Below are positions 34,640 through 46,079 of a stretch of 64,000 nucleotides of DNA, piece by piece. This DNA comes from Aedes albopictus. Taxonomy: Eukaryota > Arthropoda > Insecta > Diptera > Culicidae. The stretch spans positions 46,927,155 through 46,991,154 of the forward strand of contig NC_085137.1 of NCBI RefSeq assembly GCF_035046485.1. The letters run 5' to 3'. The translations under genes were made by a program, and so were the position numbers. Every line of letters begins with the position of its first letter. Position 1 is the stretch's first letter. Below the pieces are notes generated by a model. The model worked only from the letters and a program-made list of their open reading frames with translations, was not told where the DNA came from and did not search any database.

Positions 34640-35570
34640 GTCCCATAGTTTACCAAAGGTAGGGCACCAAGCTGAAATTCATTTCTCTGCTGGACGCTCA
34701 CTAGCTCGCTCGCAGAATCGTCATGATGATACCAACTGCGACGGAAAATGTGGAGTCGTTTACTTGCTCGTTGCCCATCGTGACCTACCTACCCACCTAG
34801 CAATAACCACACGGTGCGCTGCGGGTCAGAGTCAGAAGAATCCATAGCGGCCCTCAGCTCTAGCCCTCACGTTGAACTACAGTTTTCCGTCAAAATGCGC
34901 TGTTTCGGGATTGTGTTTTGCAAAAATGAACTAGGTATGTGATCATGGAATACTACTAGAATGTTATTTAATTACTGTTCGACATGATGAATGAATATCA
35001 TCAGTAATCCGATTGTAACTGATCGCACTACACAGAAATACCTGCAAAGAGGAAGCGCTGCCTGTCGTTGTGGACGTTTCGTTATCCATCCCAACACTCC
35101 GGGAGAGACAGAGGTTGCCTGTATTCTGTCTCTCGCCGTGGCACAAGAGCTCGGTCGGTCGCTCGTTTCGCATTCCGATCGACCTGGCTCCAAGGATATA
35201 CCTACACCGCCGTCTCTGTGATATACGGTAGGGTATATATTTTCATTTTCGCTGTATTTTTACAACCACCACACAGAGGCTGCTGAAACTACTGCCTATA
35301 GCCGCTTGCTTCATCGGATGCCTTCTCGGAGGCATCGCCATAGTGTTGGTTCCTCTTTTTTGGGCTATATGTGCAATTCACATCCCGTTGCTTCCTTCCC
35401 GGACCGCCGATCCGGGTTGGGCGGTCGATGGAAGAATCGGTAGTAACGGTTGATGGGGGCGGGTTGACAGCAGTTAAGCAATCGAGTCAACGGAACAATG
35501 GCAAGTTGAGAGCAGTTGAGACAGATAGAGAGAAGTGTGCCTTTCTTGCATTTGTTTTATGAAATTGTCT
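34640..35570. other. GC-rich, transposon-poor island
   Basis: One open + frame at about 35277-35451, with no ATG, reads a hydrophobic segment (LLPIAACFIGCLLGGIAIVL) after an ACACAG acceptor-like site. This is suggestive of an exon but unsupported. No gene was recognised. Confidence 0.25.
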
Positions 35571-36112
35571 TTGAAAGACTTTTCTTGTTTTGTTTCACGT
35601 GAGATGCAGTAGATCGTTGCATAATTGTCCAATGTTTTCAATGTCATCTGATATATTATAGGATAACAGTCGATAAAACCGGAGAAATTTAGGCTTCCTT
35701 AAATATTAACTTGATTATTAGTTAGTCTGTGTATGTTTTTCTTGTGACATAGGTAAATACTATGAATCATTACAAAGCAGTGCAGTTGATTCTACCCTTC
35801 GCTACCCTCTTAGACTTACTTTTGTTACATCAACACAAGGAGTGTAAACGCGAATTTCAACGATGAAGATGCTCCAACTCATGTGGTATGATGAATAAAT
35901 TTGAATTTTATGATTGTTGGCACCGTCACCCTTGTTTACTGAACTACTGCCTTGGTCATCACTGGTATCAACTACTATGCGACATCATCGTTCCATTCCC
36001 TATTAGTTGGCGATATCGAATTTTGCTACTTCGTGTCTTTTCCATTCAACCCACGCCATGACACTAACCATGGGCTTCAGGTTGGCTGATACACACATGC
36101 ATAAATGTGTAA

Positions 36113-36279
36113 GGCGCTGTCCATAAACTACGTAGACTTTTTTTCGGTCATCTGAGACCCCCCCCTCCCCCCTCGTAGACTTTTGTTCATACAAAATTTT
36201 CGAAATTTGTATGAAGCGTAGACTTTGGCCAGACCCCCCCGTCCCCCCCTAAGAGTCTACGTAGTTTATGGACAGGCCC
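36113..36279. mobile_element. C-tract foldback MITE, copy 2
   Basis: The arms GGCGCTGTCCATAAACTACG and CGTAGTTTATGGACAGGCCC are inverted. The inner pair of C-tracts (GACCCCCCCCTCCCCCCTCG and GACCCCCCCGTCCCCCCC) are direct, both on the + strand. Confidence 0.9.
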
Positions 36280-37650
36280 TAAGTGCTCGAGGAGCACTGG
36301 TTGATGGCGGCCATTGACAACGACAACTGCTACTACCGCCAGCAGAGCGCAAGTTACAAAACTCTAGCTTTCGGCGAAAGAGGTTCCACTTGTTTCCGTT
36401 AGTCACGCTAGGTGGGTTTTTCGCTTGAGGGTGGGTGCTGACAACGCCGCTAGGTGCTGGCTGGTGGTAGAGTTTTGACGAGTCGACATAACGAAAATTG
36501 TAAGCGCTTTCTCATACCACCACCGACTGCCATCGCCAGCAGGATCAGCAAGAAAGGGCAGGTTAGTTGGTGACAGCAGGTGGAAACACGGTTGCTGTGG
36601 AACCTGAACACGATATTGTGACCAATTTTTAGGTAGGAGAGTAGTTCACCCATTAGTTGCCCTAATTTACTAATTCACGGAGGAAGGATTATCACAAAAG
36701 TTAAATAGTACAACCTTGCTGACGAGACAGTGTTATTTATTCGAGTTTCCGTCTCTCATCATCATCCGCGATGAAACTTTGGAAATGCATATTTAAACTT
36801 CCACTGAGCTGGCGGAGCTGAAAATTTGTCCGATTGTTCAATGCAATGTATTCTTACAAACGAGCAATTTCCTATAACCCCTTTCATGCAGTAGAACCTG
36901 AAATAGGGTGACTAAGGGTATTATCGGCAGGTTTGTTCTCTTCGTCATATGGGGTTTTTGTGGGCCAAATTGCCTGAAATTTGGGCATATAACTCAGCTT
37001 GGTTGGGAAGGATTTGAGGCCAACTCTGATTTCAACAGGTTTCAAAAAACCTCTTTTAACGAAGAGAACAAAACTGCCGAAAATACGTAAGTTCCCCTAT
37101 GTATTTCCAAAGCATCGGGTTAAGAAATCCCGCTTCATCAGTGCATGAGAACTTCAGGAGCGCAAATCTCAAGAAGCAAACGTCAAATAACAGTGTATTT
37201 TTTTATTTTGTTCTTGTTCACTCTTAATAAGCTTAAAATAAGAAGATCAGGTACGCTGGTTTTGTTTACTATCAGATTTGTGCGCTGAAAATCGTGAGTA
37301 GGTGCCAAAAGCTTCGAAACCCTCATCATATGGTATTGATGCAAGATGTATTGTCTTCATCCTTTTAGAGTGTTACAGCACTATGAAAAAATCTAAACTT
37401 CAGTGGTAGCTGTTTTGACTTTACACTCTTGTTATACATACGTGCTAATTGCTCAACATTAAAAAGTGTAAGACTAAATTATAAGTGCATTATTTCTAGA
37501 CCACACATTAACTGTGTAACATTTAAAAATTTAGCTCTGTGTTCACAAAATCGTGAAACTTCCATAAATTTTCTTACAATCTAGCTATAGGTATTTACCA
37601 GTAACTTTAGTGAACCAAAAAAATACAGACGTTTCACGTGCAGCTCCTAT
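36280..37650. other. No gene recognised
   Basis: Mixed-composition sequence with no repeat I can class and no exon. Frames are short and lack homology. Confidence 0.4.
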
Positions 37651-37654
37651 CAGG

Positions 37655-37910
37655 TATCAGATGGTCGGCTCCGGAAGCAGATTATCCTCACCATGACCAT
37701 GGTGAGAGTGACGGGTTCGATTCTCGGGCGATCCAGATACCTTTCGTAATGGAAATTTTCTTAACTTCCTTGGGCACAGAGTATCTTCGTATCTGCACCA
37801 CGACAGGCAAAATGATCTTTGGCAAAGAAAGGCTCTGAGTTGGGGAAGAACTTGAGTTGAGAAGAAGTTCTGTCTTAGTTGCAACGTTACTCTACAAAGA
37901 AGAAGAATAA
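37655..37910 (+). mobile_element. tRNA-derived SINE, related subfamily
   Basis: It has a tRNA-like head ending in the B box ACGGGTTCGATTCTC (37728-37742), a body in the same layout as the 23.7-kb SINE (CTTCCTTGGGCACAGAGTAT), and an AAGAAGAAGAA tail at 37898-37909. Confidence 0.7.
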
Positions 37911-38990
37911 ATCAACCGCCTCATGTCTTCTACGAATTTTCATTTTAGAACCTATCCACGTACCAGCATTCGATCTCGTCAAGCTACTATACACTCTGGT
38001 AAACTGCCGTGATAAATCGATTACACTTTAATCAGAAGCACCGGTGTGGCGATACATACCTACCTAGTAGATTCTGTGATCCCTGTCAGTCAGCCAGCAG
38101 AGCTGTAGCTGTAGCACAATCAGAAGCAAAACCAATATCCCTGGGGCTGCGAGCGAGACTAGTGAGTGTGCTCTGCTGATGTGCCATCCGGGGGGACTCC
38201 TGTATAAAGCCTGAGAGAACTGATGATGGTGGCGATGCCACACCACAACAAAGACGACGGCCCGCCGGATAAACTCAACCCATCCCGACCAGACACACTG
38301 CTCTCAGCTTCGCAGAGTTCACCACTGCACCGTCATCGTTCTGTCGTTCGTTGACGTTGTTATTCGCGTCCTAGATATGTACAGGGAAGAAGGGTCCTTA
38401 CCGAGTAGGAATGAACGAATGGCTGCTGCAGCACCGGAGCGGTTCGTTTAATTAAAAATATATTGCATTAAGGCAGGGGGTAAACTTTTTCTTCCGTTTT
38501 CTCCCATGGTACCTGCAGCAGGATGGTCCTCTACTTTCGTGTATTACCTTTATGGGGGCAAGTAACAAACGACTGAATCATTTAAGACCTCATGTACACA
38601 GAGTCAAATATTTGACAAGGAATGAACTAAATATCAAACATATTTTTTCTATTTGACACTAATAAAAATTCGATCGAGTCCAACAAGATATTTGAGCATT
38701 GGATTCTTTTTGGAAAAAAATATTTTACCCTGTGTACTAGGATCTTAAGCTTACCGAGAGCTTTGTATCTTAAGAGGGTTAATCAACATACAATCTGTCG
38801 CCTGGCATTCATGCACCAAACGTGAACCACCTGCCAAACAAACATTACCCAACAACTTTTCGCCATCTGCATGAACTCGTTCTGACGCAATGGTGTACTT
38901 GTACGGTCTGCCGTGGGCAACTAGCTCCAAAACTTCCCAAGAAAATATTAAATCTGGTTTAAGAACAATGTATTGGTGACACTACTTGTT
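37911..38990. other. No gene recognised
   Basis: Includes a GC-richer stretch at 38050-38440 without a coding signal, then AT-rich DNA. No repeats were classed. Confidence 0.4.
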
Positions 38991-39004
38991 CAATAAATCA
39001 CAAG

Positions 39005-39250
39005 TTCAATAAAAATTTCCTACCACAAAAAATTCCGTGTTGAAGAAATCTCACTGATGATTCCAGGTTTTTCATGGAGGCTGCGCCGCCATGAGTCTCT
39101 GTACAGCAGCACAGATTTCACGTTCGAGTTGAAAATTCGGATTTTTGTGCGTCGACTAATTTGAATGTTTTTCCAAACATTTTTTAAACTCGCAAAGGCA
39201 GTTGATCTTGGTGCCACCATCGGCCGCCATTTGGCTACCCTTGCACAATG
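39005..39250 (-). pseudogene. Non-LTR retrotransposon RT, 3' thumb fragment
   Basis: The minus frames read GSQMAADGGTKI, then after a frameshift SLKNVWKNIQISRRTKIRIF and NSNVKSVLLY, the region just past the RT core in a common mosquito LINE family. The order continues exactly where the fragment at 43985-44474 stops, so both are probably one insertion split by later elements. Confidence 0.7.
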
Positions 39251-39319
39251 GTCGGAAAAAATAAAGTTCGGCCAAAACTCTTTTTATGTGTTTAATCGAA
39301 GTTATAGGTTGTCTAGATA

Positions 39320-39822
39320 CCCGAGCAAAGTCTGATAGCAAATTGAAAACTAATTTTGATGTTGTGATATTGAAAATTTTGATAACTCAGGGTGTTATCG
39401 AATTGGTCGTTTTAACGGTTAAAACATCAAAAATGAGAGCATGAAAATGTTCCTGTGATAGCAAATTGAAAACCATTTCTGCTATCGATGATAGCAAATT
39501 GATAACTGTTTTTGTGATCGACACAATAAAATTTTAAAATCGCTAAATGTAGAGTTTTTCGATTGATATCTAATCCTAAATGCAATAATACAATTGCACT
39601 AATGATATATCCCTAGAATTACTTTACATAGTTTATTAAAAGATTTAAAAACTATTGTAACGCTAAATATTTACATTGGTTTAAAATGACAGCAAACCGA
39701 AAGCAAAACTTGAAATCAAATTAAGTAAAGATAAAATGATATCAAAATGTGATATCAAATTGTTGCTGAATACAAATCATGTTTTCTATTTGCTGTAATT
39801 TTGTTCTTGGACTTTGCTCGGG
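39320..39822. mobile_element. Complete CCCGAGC-type MITE with TA duplication
   Basis: 503 bp with inverted ends CCCGAGCAAAGTC and GACTTTGCTCGGG, flanked by TA (39318-39319 and 39823-39824), which suggests Tc1/mariner mobilisation. The interior is full of GATAGCAAATTGA and GATATCAAA motifs. No coding. Confidence 0.8.
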
Positions 39823-40348
39823 TATGTTATAAAGTATTTTTAGTATTTCAAAAGGGGTATTCAAAAACTGTATAGGTCAGTAAACCCCACATTTTATTTT
39901 TTATTTTTTGGTAGACAGTCAATTTGAATTGAATTAAATGATCAACTTTCGATCAAATTCAATCAAGTTTGTTCAAAACGTGTAAAAAACGTGGGGAGAT
40001 AAATTTTATTTAAGTCAAAAATGGAAAAATAACGTAAAATATATGAAAAAAACATGAATTTTTTAATCAGCTCTAATTTGAAAACCGGCAAATTTCTGCA
40101 AAATATTTAAACGTAATGTTAATGTACTATTCGAAATTGCGGCGACACGTGACGACACGAACCGTTTTTAGCTTAAAAATTATCAAAATTCCCAAGGTAC
40201 AATATATGAAAATTTGAAATGTTTTGTGACATATTAATTTTGCACTATACATGCATTCAAACTGTTCAACAACAAGCTTTCATATGCTGGATAACATAAT
40301 ACATATATTACATTCTGAAAATATGAATATTTTACTTTTTTCGAGTGG

Positions 40349-40513
40349 GGGAACGTCCATAAATTACGTCACGCAAAAATCGACCATTTTCGACCCCCCT
40401 CCCCCCTATGTCACACTTTTTGTATTGGACCTCTGAAATTTTTGTATGTGTGGTCACACTTTGCTGAACCCCCCCTCCCCCCTCAAAGCGTGACGTAATT
40501 TATGGACGTTCCC
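40349..40513. mobile_element. C-tract foldback MITE, copy 3 (best preserved)
   Basis: The arms GGGAACGTCCATAAATTACG and CGTAATTTATGGACGTTCCC are perfect inverted repeats continuing into TCACGC/GCGTGA. Two C-tracts (CCCCCCTCCCCCC) each lie beside a GTCACACTTT block in direct orientation. Confidence 0.95.
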
Positions 40514-41322
40514 TGGTTCGTTTTTCAATTTTGTGACATAGGCCACTTTGGCAGTGAAAATGTCATTGAAATATAAAAGCTGGTATGCTTTGAATTAAGA
40601 ATCATAAAACTACAATACATTCACTTTGTTATAAGATAAAAATAAGTTTAAGAAATCAAATTCGTTTTTTGGGAGTTTTGGCCGCCCCTTTGTATGCAAC
40701 TCGACCAATGACACATTCCAGCGTAACGGGACACCGCGAGGAACTAACTTTCGTGAACAAATGACGTCTGCAATCAATTATAATGTTCATGATCATATGG
40801 TTTAACAGGTTTTATAACAAGCTTATTAGATGTACTTGCTGATGCAATACTTGTTCTATGAGGCTTAGGTTCCAATTTACTTTATATAACATGTTACATT
40901 TCGTAACGGGACACCATCGCAGAAATCTTCTTTTTGAAATTTTCAATCTGAAATGCGTATATTAGCACTGTTATGAAGATTTGAATAATAGAGTCTTCTA
41001 GACATTTCTTCTTTGGATTGATGTGAACAATATTGCCGAAGTGAGTTTTACTGAGAAATGTATAGTTTTGGAAATATTCTTGATTTAGTTTTGGGAGCGC
41101 AGCGTTACGCTCGCGTGAAAACAGTGTTTTGCAAATGGTGTCCCGTTACGGCTAAAGTCATCTAGTTGTAGATTGAATGCTTTGCTAGATAGAATGTTGG
41201 TGTCTTCGGAAATATTTTTCAGACAGAGAGTAGCTGTCCGGCAGTACACCAATAGTCCTTCAAACCCTCTCTGGCCCTATGGTGGCCATATGAATGGGCC
41301 CTGGGGAACCTGTTTCGAGTTT

Positions 41323-42485
41323 TATTTAACCTTCACGTATCCGACCCTCTACAACTCATTTTCAAAATGCTGGCATTTCGCCAATTTTCATCCGATTTTT
41401 TTTGTAAGTCACCCTCAATTGATCATAAATTGGAGCTAGTTTATTATACTCAAGTGGCCATGCAATATCCGGAACAATTCCGGAGATATTCCGGATTGTG
41501 CTGGGATGCAGGGGGTTGTAAAAATGGCTAAAAGTGATTATTTCGTATGTTGTTGTGTTTGAACCATCGATTTCTAACGACATTTTTGTTGCGAATAGTG
41601 AAACACAACTGCTATAACCAGATTTAAATCAGTTGGCCCATCCGGATTCCCGTGACAGGTTCCGCGAGGCCTCATTGGGGACACTTCTGGCTTTCAACCT
41701 AAACATGCCGTGCGACATATCAATCTTCATGATTTCGAATGACTGAGTCAGAAACGATAGACCACAGACAAACAGACGTTACACTGGCGAAATTTCTATC
41801 GACCATGCTTTTAACGATCATTTTATATCTTTATAGTTGTCGCTTTCACAACCAAAGGCGGGCACATCGTTTTTATTTGCATTTGACGTTTAACACTAGC
41901 GCCTTCTGTTGACGATATTGCACAACGCAGTGTTTCGTGAAACATGGTGATGGTAGTGTGAACTGGGCGATGATTTTCACGAAAATTGTTCTAGGTGTTA
42001 CGTATGTTTGTCTGTGGATAGACTGAAGTATGTATCAACTAAATGGCCACCTCGGAACATTTAGCACAGGTTCCACGAGGGTGTCATCGGGAACATTTCT
42101 GGTTTGTAACCAAAACATGCCGAGCGACGTATCAATCTTCATTTCGAAAGAATGGGATAGAAAAAAATGACTTAAGTATGTATCAACTGATATGGCCGCT
42201 TCGTAACATCTTGAGCAGGTCCGCGGGGGCCTCTCAAACACAACACACACGAAATAATCACTTTTAGCCATTTGGCAAAACAGATCCCTTCCTCACCCCC
42301 TGACCCCAGTACAATCCGGAATATCTCCGGAATGGTTTCGGATACTACATGGCCATTTGAGTGCAATAAATAAGCACCAATTTATGATCGATCGAGGGCG
42401 ACTTAAAAAAAAATCGAATGAAAATTGACGAAATGCCAGCATTTTGAAAATGAGTTATCGGAGGTCGAATACTTGAAATTTAATT
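41323..42485. mobile_element. Large foldback element, ~240-bp arms
   Basis: The left arm (41323-41565) contains CTCATTTTCAAAATGCTGGC, AATTCCGGAGATATTCCGGA and AAAGTGATTATTTCG. The right arm (42233-42485) has their inverted counterparts. The loop holds diverged direct repeats around ACATGCCG(T/A)GCGAC(A/G)TATC (about 41704 and 42117) and an inserted MITE at 41762-42017. No coding. Confidence 0.8.
41762..42017. mobile_element. MITE with CCACAGACAAAC ends, nested in a foldback
   Basis: 256 bp with ends CCACAGACAAACAGACGTTA and GTTACGTATGTTTGTCTGTG(G). Flanked by ATAGA on both sides (41757-41761 and 42018-42022). Confidence 0.8.
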
Positions 42486-43984
42486 GTATCTCCAAAGCTA
42501 TGGTTGGGCGACGTATCTATCTTCGCGGTTTGCCCATATTCTACATTATAATGATCCGAATAAGATTCAATGATATCTATAGTACATTCTTCCAACAAAG
42601 TCTTTTCAAGCATATGTCGCATGTTGCTTTAATCCTTTATTGGAAGGCTCATGCGCCTTGGAATTAAAGGAGCCAACTTTCGCTGAAATAAATTTTACAT
42701 TTTAAAGGGGATTTTTCTTTTATTCTATGTTAGTTTTGGAGAACCGTTGAACTTGCCGTTTGGTCAAGGTTAGAGAGAACAAAGTTTATTTTTTTTAGGG
42801 GATGGGATTATGGGGGCTTTCCGTTGATATTTAGCTAACGACAACCAGTAAGGATACAAACAAACGGATTTCGAGAAGAAAAAAAAGTTGTCAACCAAAA
42901 CGACAAGACCTCCCTCTTTCAATCAACGGTTACTAATTTATATCATCACAAAAAGTAATGCTACGCCATTTTCGTGATGCATATTTTACACTTTTTTTTC
43001 AATAAGAAAATAAGCTTCAAAATATGTTTGTCGTCATAAAAGAAAATATATACGGTGATGTATGGGGTAAAGAAGGAATGCCAACCATCACTTCGGGATC
43101 TTCAAGTTTTGAACGCTGTGTGATTCTATAAACCTTTTTATACATCATGGTGGTAATTCATAGGACATATTAAAAAGGTTATAGCTTTTAAAGAGTATGC
43201 TGTCATCACAAAACTTAATAAAACATCACTTTTTATACTGATCCACCAGAATACCTGCCCTTTGTTTACGTAGTTCCAGTGGAGAGCTGAGAAGTGGGTT
43301 TTGTTCCAGTAGGGGCGTTACATCAAGAAGGATAATGAAAATATATACACCCTATAATATCATGTCATCATGGTTACAGATTTTTGGTTAAATATTTGAT
43401 CAAACCAAACTTATTTATCCACTTATGAATGTCTTTAAAATTTTCGTAACGGGACACCAAATCTACGCACCCATTGTAACGCCTAAGATAACGCGTCGAT
43501 CAAGGTAACCCATATGTTGGAAGAAAGGTCTCCACGAGTACTAAGAGAATCCTGAAAATCATTTTTCTAAAGATAGTAATAAATTCGCTATTACAACAAA
43601 TATACTGTTTTCGTAACGGGACACCATTAAATTGCGGCTATTGCAAAAAGTGCTTAAAACATATCAAAACCCATTTTTATGAAAAGTGTCCTTTGAGTGT
43701 ATAAAATATACGTTATTATACTACATTAATAAAAAATAGTTATAATGTTTTCGAACTTTACCGTGCCAGCAGGCATATTTGAAAATTATCAATAAAAAAT
43801 TTCATTTTTTTTACATAAAATGCTATTACTTCACCTAGCTATTTAAATACGTAACTAGTCAAATTTCAAGTAAAACAAATGGTTTTCCTAAGATTGAATC
43901 TACCCTTTTTCATATGCTGGAAAGCTTGGGGCGAAACAATTACTTTGATATTTCACATCCTTGGGGTAGAGGTGCGTGGAATGT
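42486..43984. other. AT-rich transposon interior, no gene
   Basis: Carries two direct copies of CGTAACGGGACACC (43446 and 43613). Others are at about 40727 and 40902, with one inverted at about 41142. Probably parts of an undefined element. No coding frame was recognised. Confidence 0.45.
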
Positions 43985-44126
43985 GTCCAATGTGCATTGG
44001 GAGCTTTGAACATTCTCCACTGCCTAGCTACCTAGCTACTGTGAAGCTGGAAGGATTGACCGTGTTTACATCCAACGATTTGGTCTTGTTGACGTAGTTG
44101 ATGGTGAGACCTGTCGCCAAAGGAGC
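43985..44126 (-). pseudogene. Non-LTR retrotransposon RT fragment, middle part
   Basis: Minus-strand reading LATGLTINYVNKTKSLDVNT then NPSSFTVA, then after an 8-base duplication AVENVQSSQ. It continues the RT core of 44274-44474 across an inserted MITE (44127-44273). Confidence 0.75.
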
Positions 44127-44273
44127 ATCCATTAAGTACGTCACGCTAAAATTGGGATTTTTGACTCCCCTCATCCCTTCGTACGGGCTTTCCTATACCT
44201 AATACATTGCTTGCCACACTTTCACAGACCCCCGCTCCCCCTAGGACCGTGACGTACTTAATGTATGGTCCCC
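44127..44273. mobile_element. C-tract foldback MITE, copy 4, inside an RT gene
   Basis: The arms ATCCATTAAGTACGTCACGC and CGTGACGTACTTAATGTATG are inverted, with two + strand C-tracts. The insertion interrupts a reverse-transcriptase frame and duplicates AAGGAGC (44120-44126 and 44274-44280), possibly 8-9 bp allowing one change. Confidence 0.9.
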
Positions 44274-44474
44274 AAGGAGCGATCAGCAAGATTATCGAGC
44301 TCACTCTACATGTCAAAGCGCCGTTGAGCTAGGAGAGCAACGTCATCAGCTAGTTTGAAGTTATTTAGGTGCTCCATGGTAATGGGCTGCCACAGCAACC
44401 TACGATTTGGTTCACGATCAAACGCACTTACCAGGATCTCATCGATTACGATAAGGAACAGTAGTGGTGTTCAT
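44274..44474 (-). pseudogene. Non-LTR retrotransposon RT core fragment
   Basis: Minus-strand reading PLLFLIVIDEIL, then EHLNNFKLADDVALLAQR. LADD is the catalytic motif, and the PLLF/IDEIL block is typical of a mosquito LINE clade. It is cut off near 44474 by unrelated repeat sequence and interrupted downstream by the MITE at 44127-44273. Confidence 0.8.
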
Positions 44475-45825
44475 TATCGGGTTCTGTAACGGTTTTTTGG
44501 GTTTCAAGAACAGTAGGTTTATGGCCTAACATCCCCTACGGTGCGGCTACCACCTTAGGTATAGCTTCCGGTGGAGCATTTCATACTCAGTCGCTGGATG
44601 CCAGAACAGACGCTGTTTGAGCCGCACCTTCTTGATGAACACTCGAACAGTCGCTTGGGACGTACAATCTAGCTGAAGTCAGAAGGCTGCACTATCAGCT
44701 AAGCAAACAACTTCCTTGTGCATTCCTATGAAATTAAATTCGGGGTTGTAATCGAATGCCTAATATTCGTCATGAAAAAGGTGAAGTTTGTAAAAAGCAA
44801 TAAAACAATCGCCTCGTGACATGTAGTTAGAGTGATGCGAAATCATGCCGTTCGACTAAACTATTTCAAATTGATCAGCATGCTATAAAGAGACCTCAGA
44901 GTGGCACAGAAGAGTAACAGAAACCCACTGATTCATTCATCACAATGGATGACTAGCAGAGTCCGTCCGTATTACCGGAGGAAGTCAACGAAAGTCCATT
45001 TTTAACAGAGCAGAGCAGAGCTCAAATGACCGAGAAGAAGAAAAAAAAACTTGACTTTTTTACATTTTATTATTATTCATTTCGAATGCGAACATTGGCT
45101 GTCTCTCTGTGGCGGAGTGGTGATGGTTCCACCTCGATAGCCAGCCAACTAGAGTTTACCTCGCACAACTGACCGCCCGAGATCTGAGACATATGTGTGC
45201 TGTTAATTGCTATAGTTTTGCTGAAATTGGAAAAGGTCTTCAACAGCGTTGAGCTAGCAGCAGCGGCAGCAGCCGGACAGCAGGGTAGCACCAAGCAGGT
45301 ACACAAATCAAAAAATTAAAGTATACATGGAGAAGAAGAAAAATGCGTGGCGATTTTAGTTGTTTTTTTGAAGGATGGAGAGGCCAAGCGGTTGAAACTC
45401 GCACATACAAGTGGATCGCGTGTGAAGGGTGAAATACAACAAGAGAGTCAAGTTAAGTGTGTTCAATATACGATATAATTCGAACGAACAACAACAGCAG
45501 CAATCTTGATGGGCTGAACAGGAAATCCGAAGAGTGCCGCCTCGCTAAGTTATATGATATTTGCTTTTGGGTTTGAATCAGATTATCAATGTTCAGGTGA
45601 GGTCATAAATTCGGTTAATAAATACTGAGAAAGCTGATACGCATTGGCTTCAATTTGACTGATGAAATGAAAAAAAGACACATTCCGTGGTATTTAGGCT
45701 CAATAGTTGACAAGATAGACTGACTTTTAAATCTATGACGAACATCTACAGAATCATGCAAGTAGGTTTGTGGCCTTATGTGAACCGTTTTCAAATAATG
45801 TTGAAGTTTTAACGTTTCAACAATT
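44475..45825. other. No gene recognised; unclassified repeat at left
   Basis: 44500-44720 looks like an interspersed repeat (minus frame VRLKQRLFWHPATEYEMLHR is open for ~26 codons), but I cannot name it. The rest is mixed sequence without exons. Confidence 0.35.
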
Positions 45826-45829
45826 TTGC

Positions 45830-45958
45830 ATGTCATGTATTTCGGGTAGTACACACGAAGATACTATATTTTTGAGCCGACCGGGAATGGAACCCGCCAC
45901 TCTCAACATGATTTTGCTGATTACCCACGAGTTTATTGCTTCAGCTATATAGACCAGG
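45830..45958 (-). repeat. Decayed tRNA-like SINE head
   Basis: On the minus strand AGTGGCGGGTTCCATTCCCGG resembles a B box, preceded by a diverged A-box region. The body is missing or unrecognisable. Confidence 0.45.
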
Positions 45959-46079
45959 GGTTCTCACGGTCCATATAGCTGCAACGGCATCACTTCGGGT
46001 ATTTAGCAAGACCATGCTGAGGATTTCCTGGTTATATTCCTGAATTACAACCAACAGAGAGCTAAGCTCCCCTACAATT

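Noticed and set aside
36140..36250. Telomere or centromere satellite suggested by C-runs
   Set aside because: The C-tracts are parts of the foldback MITE family and not tandem.
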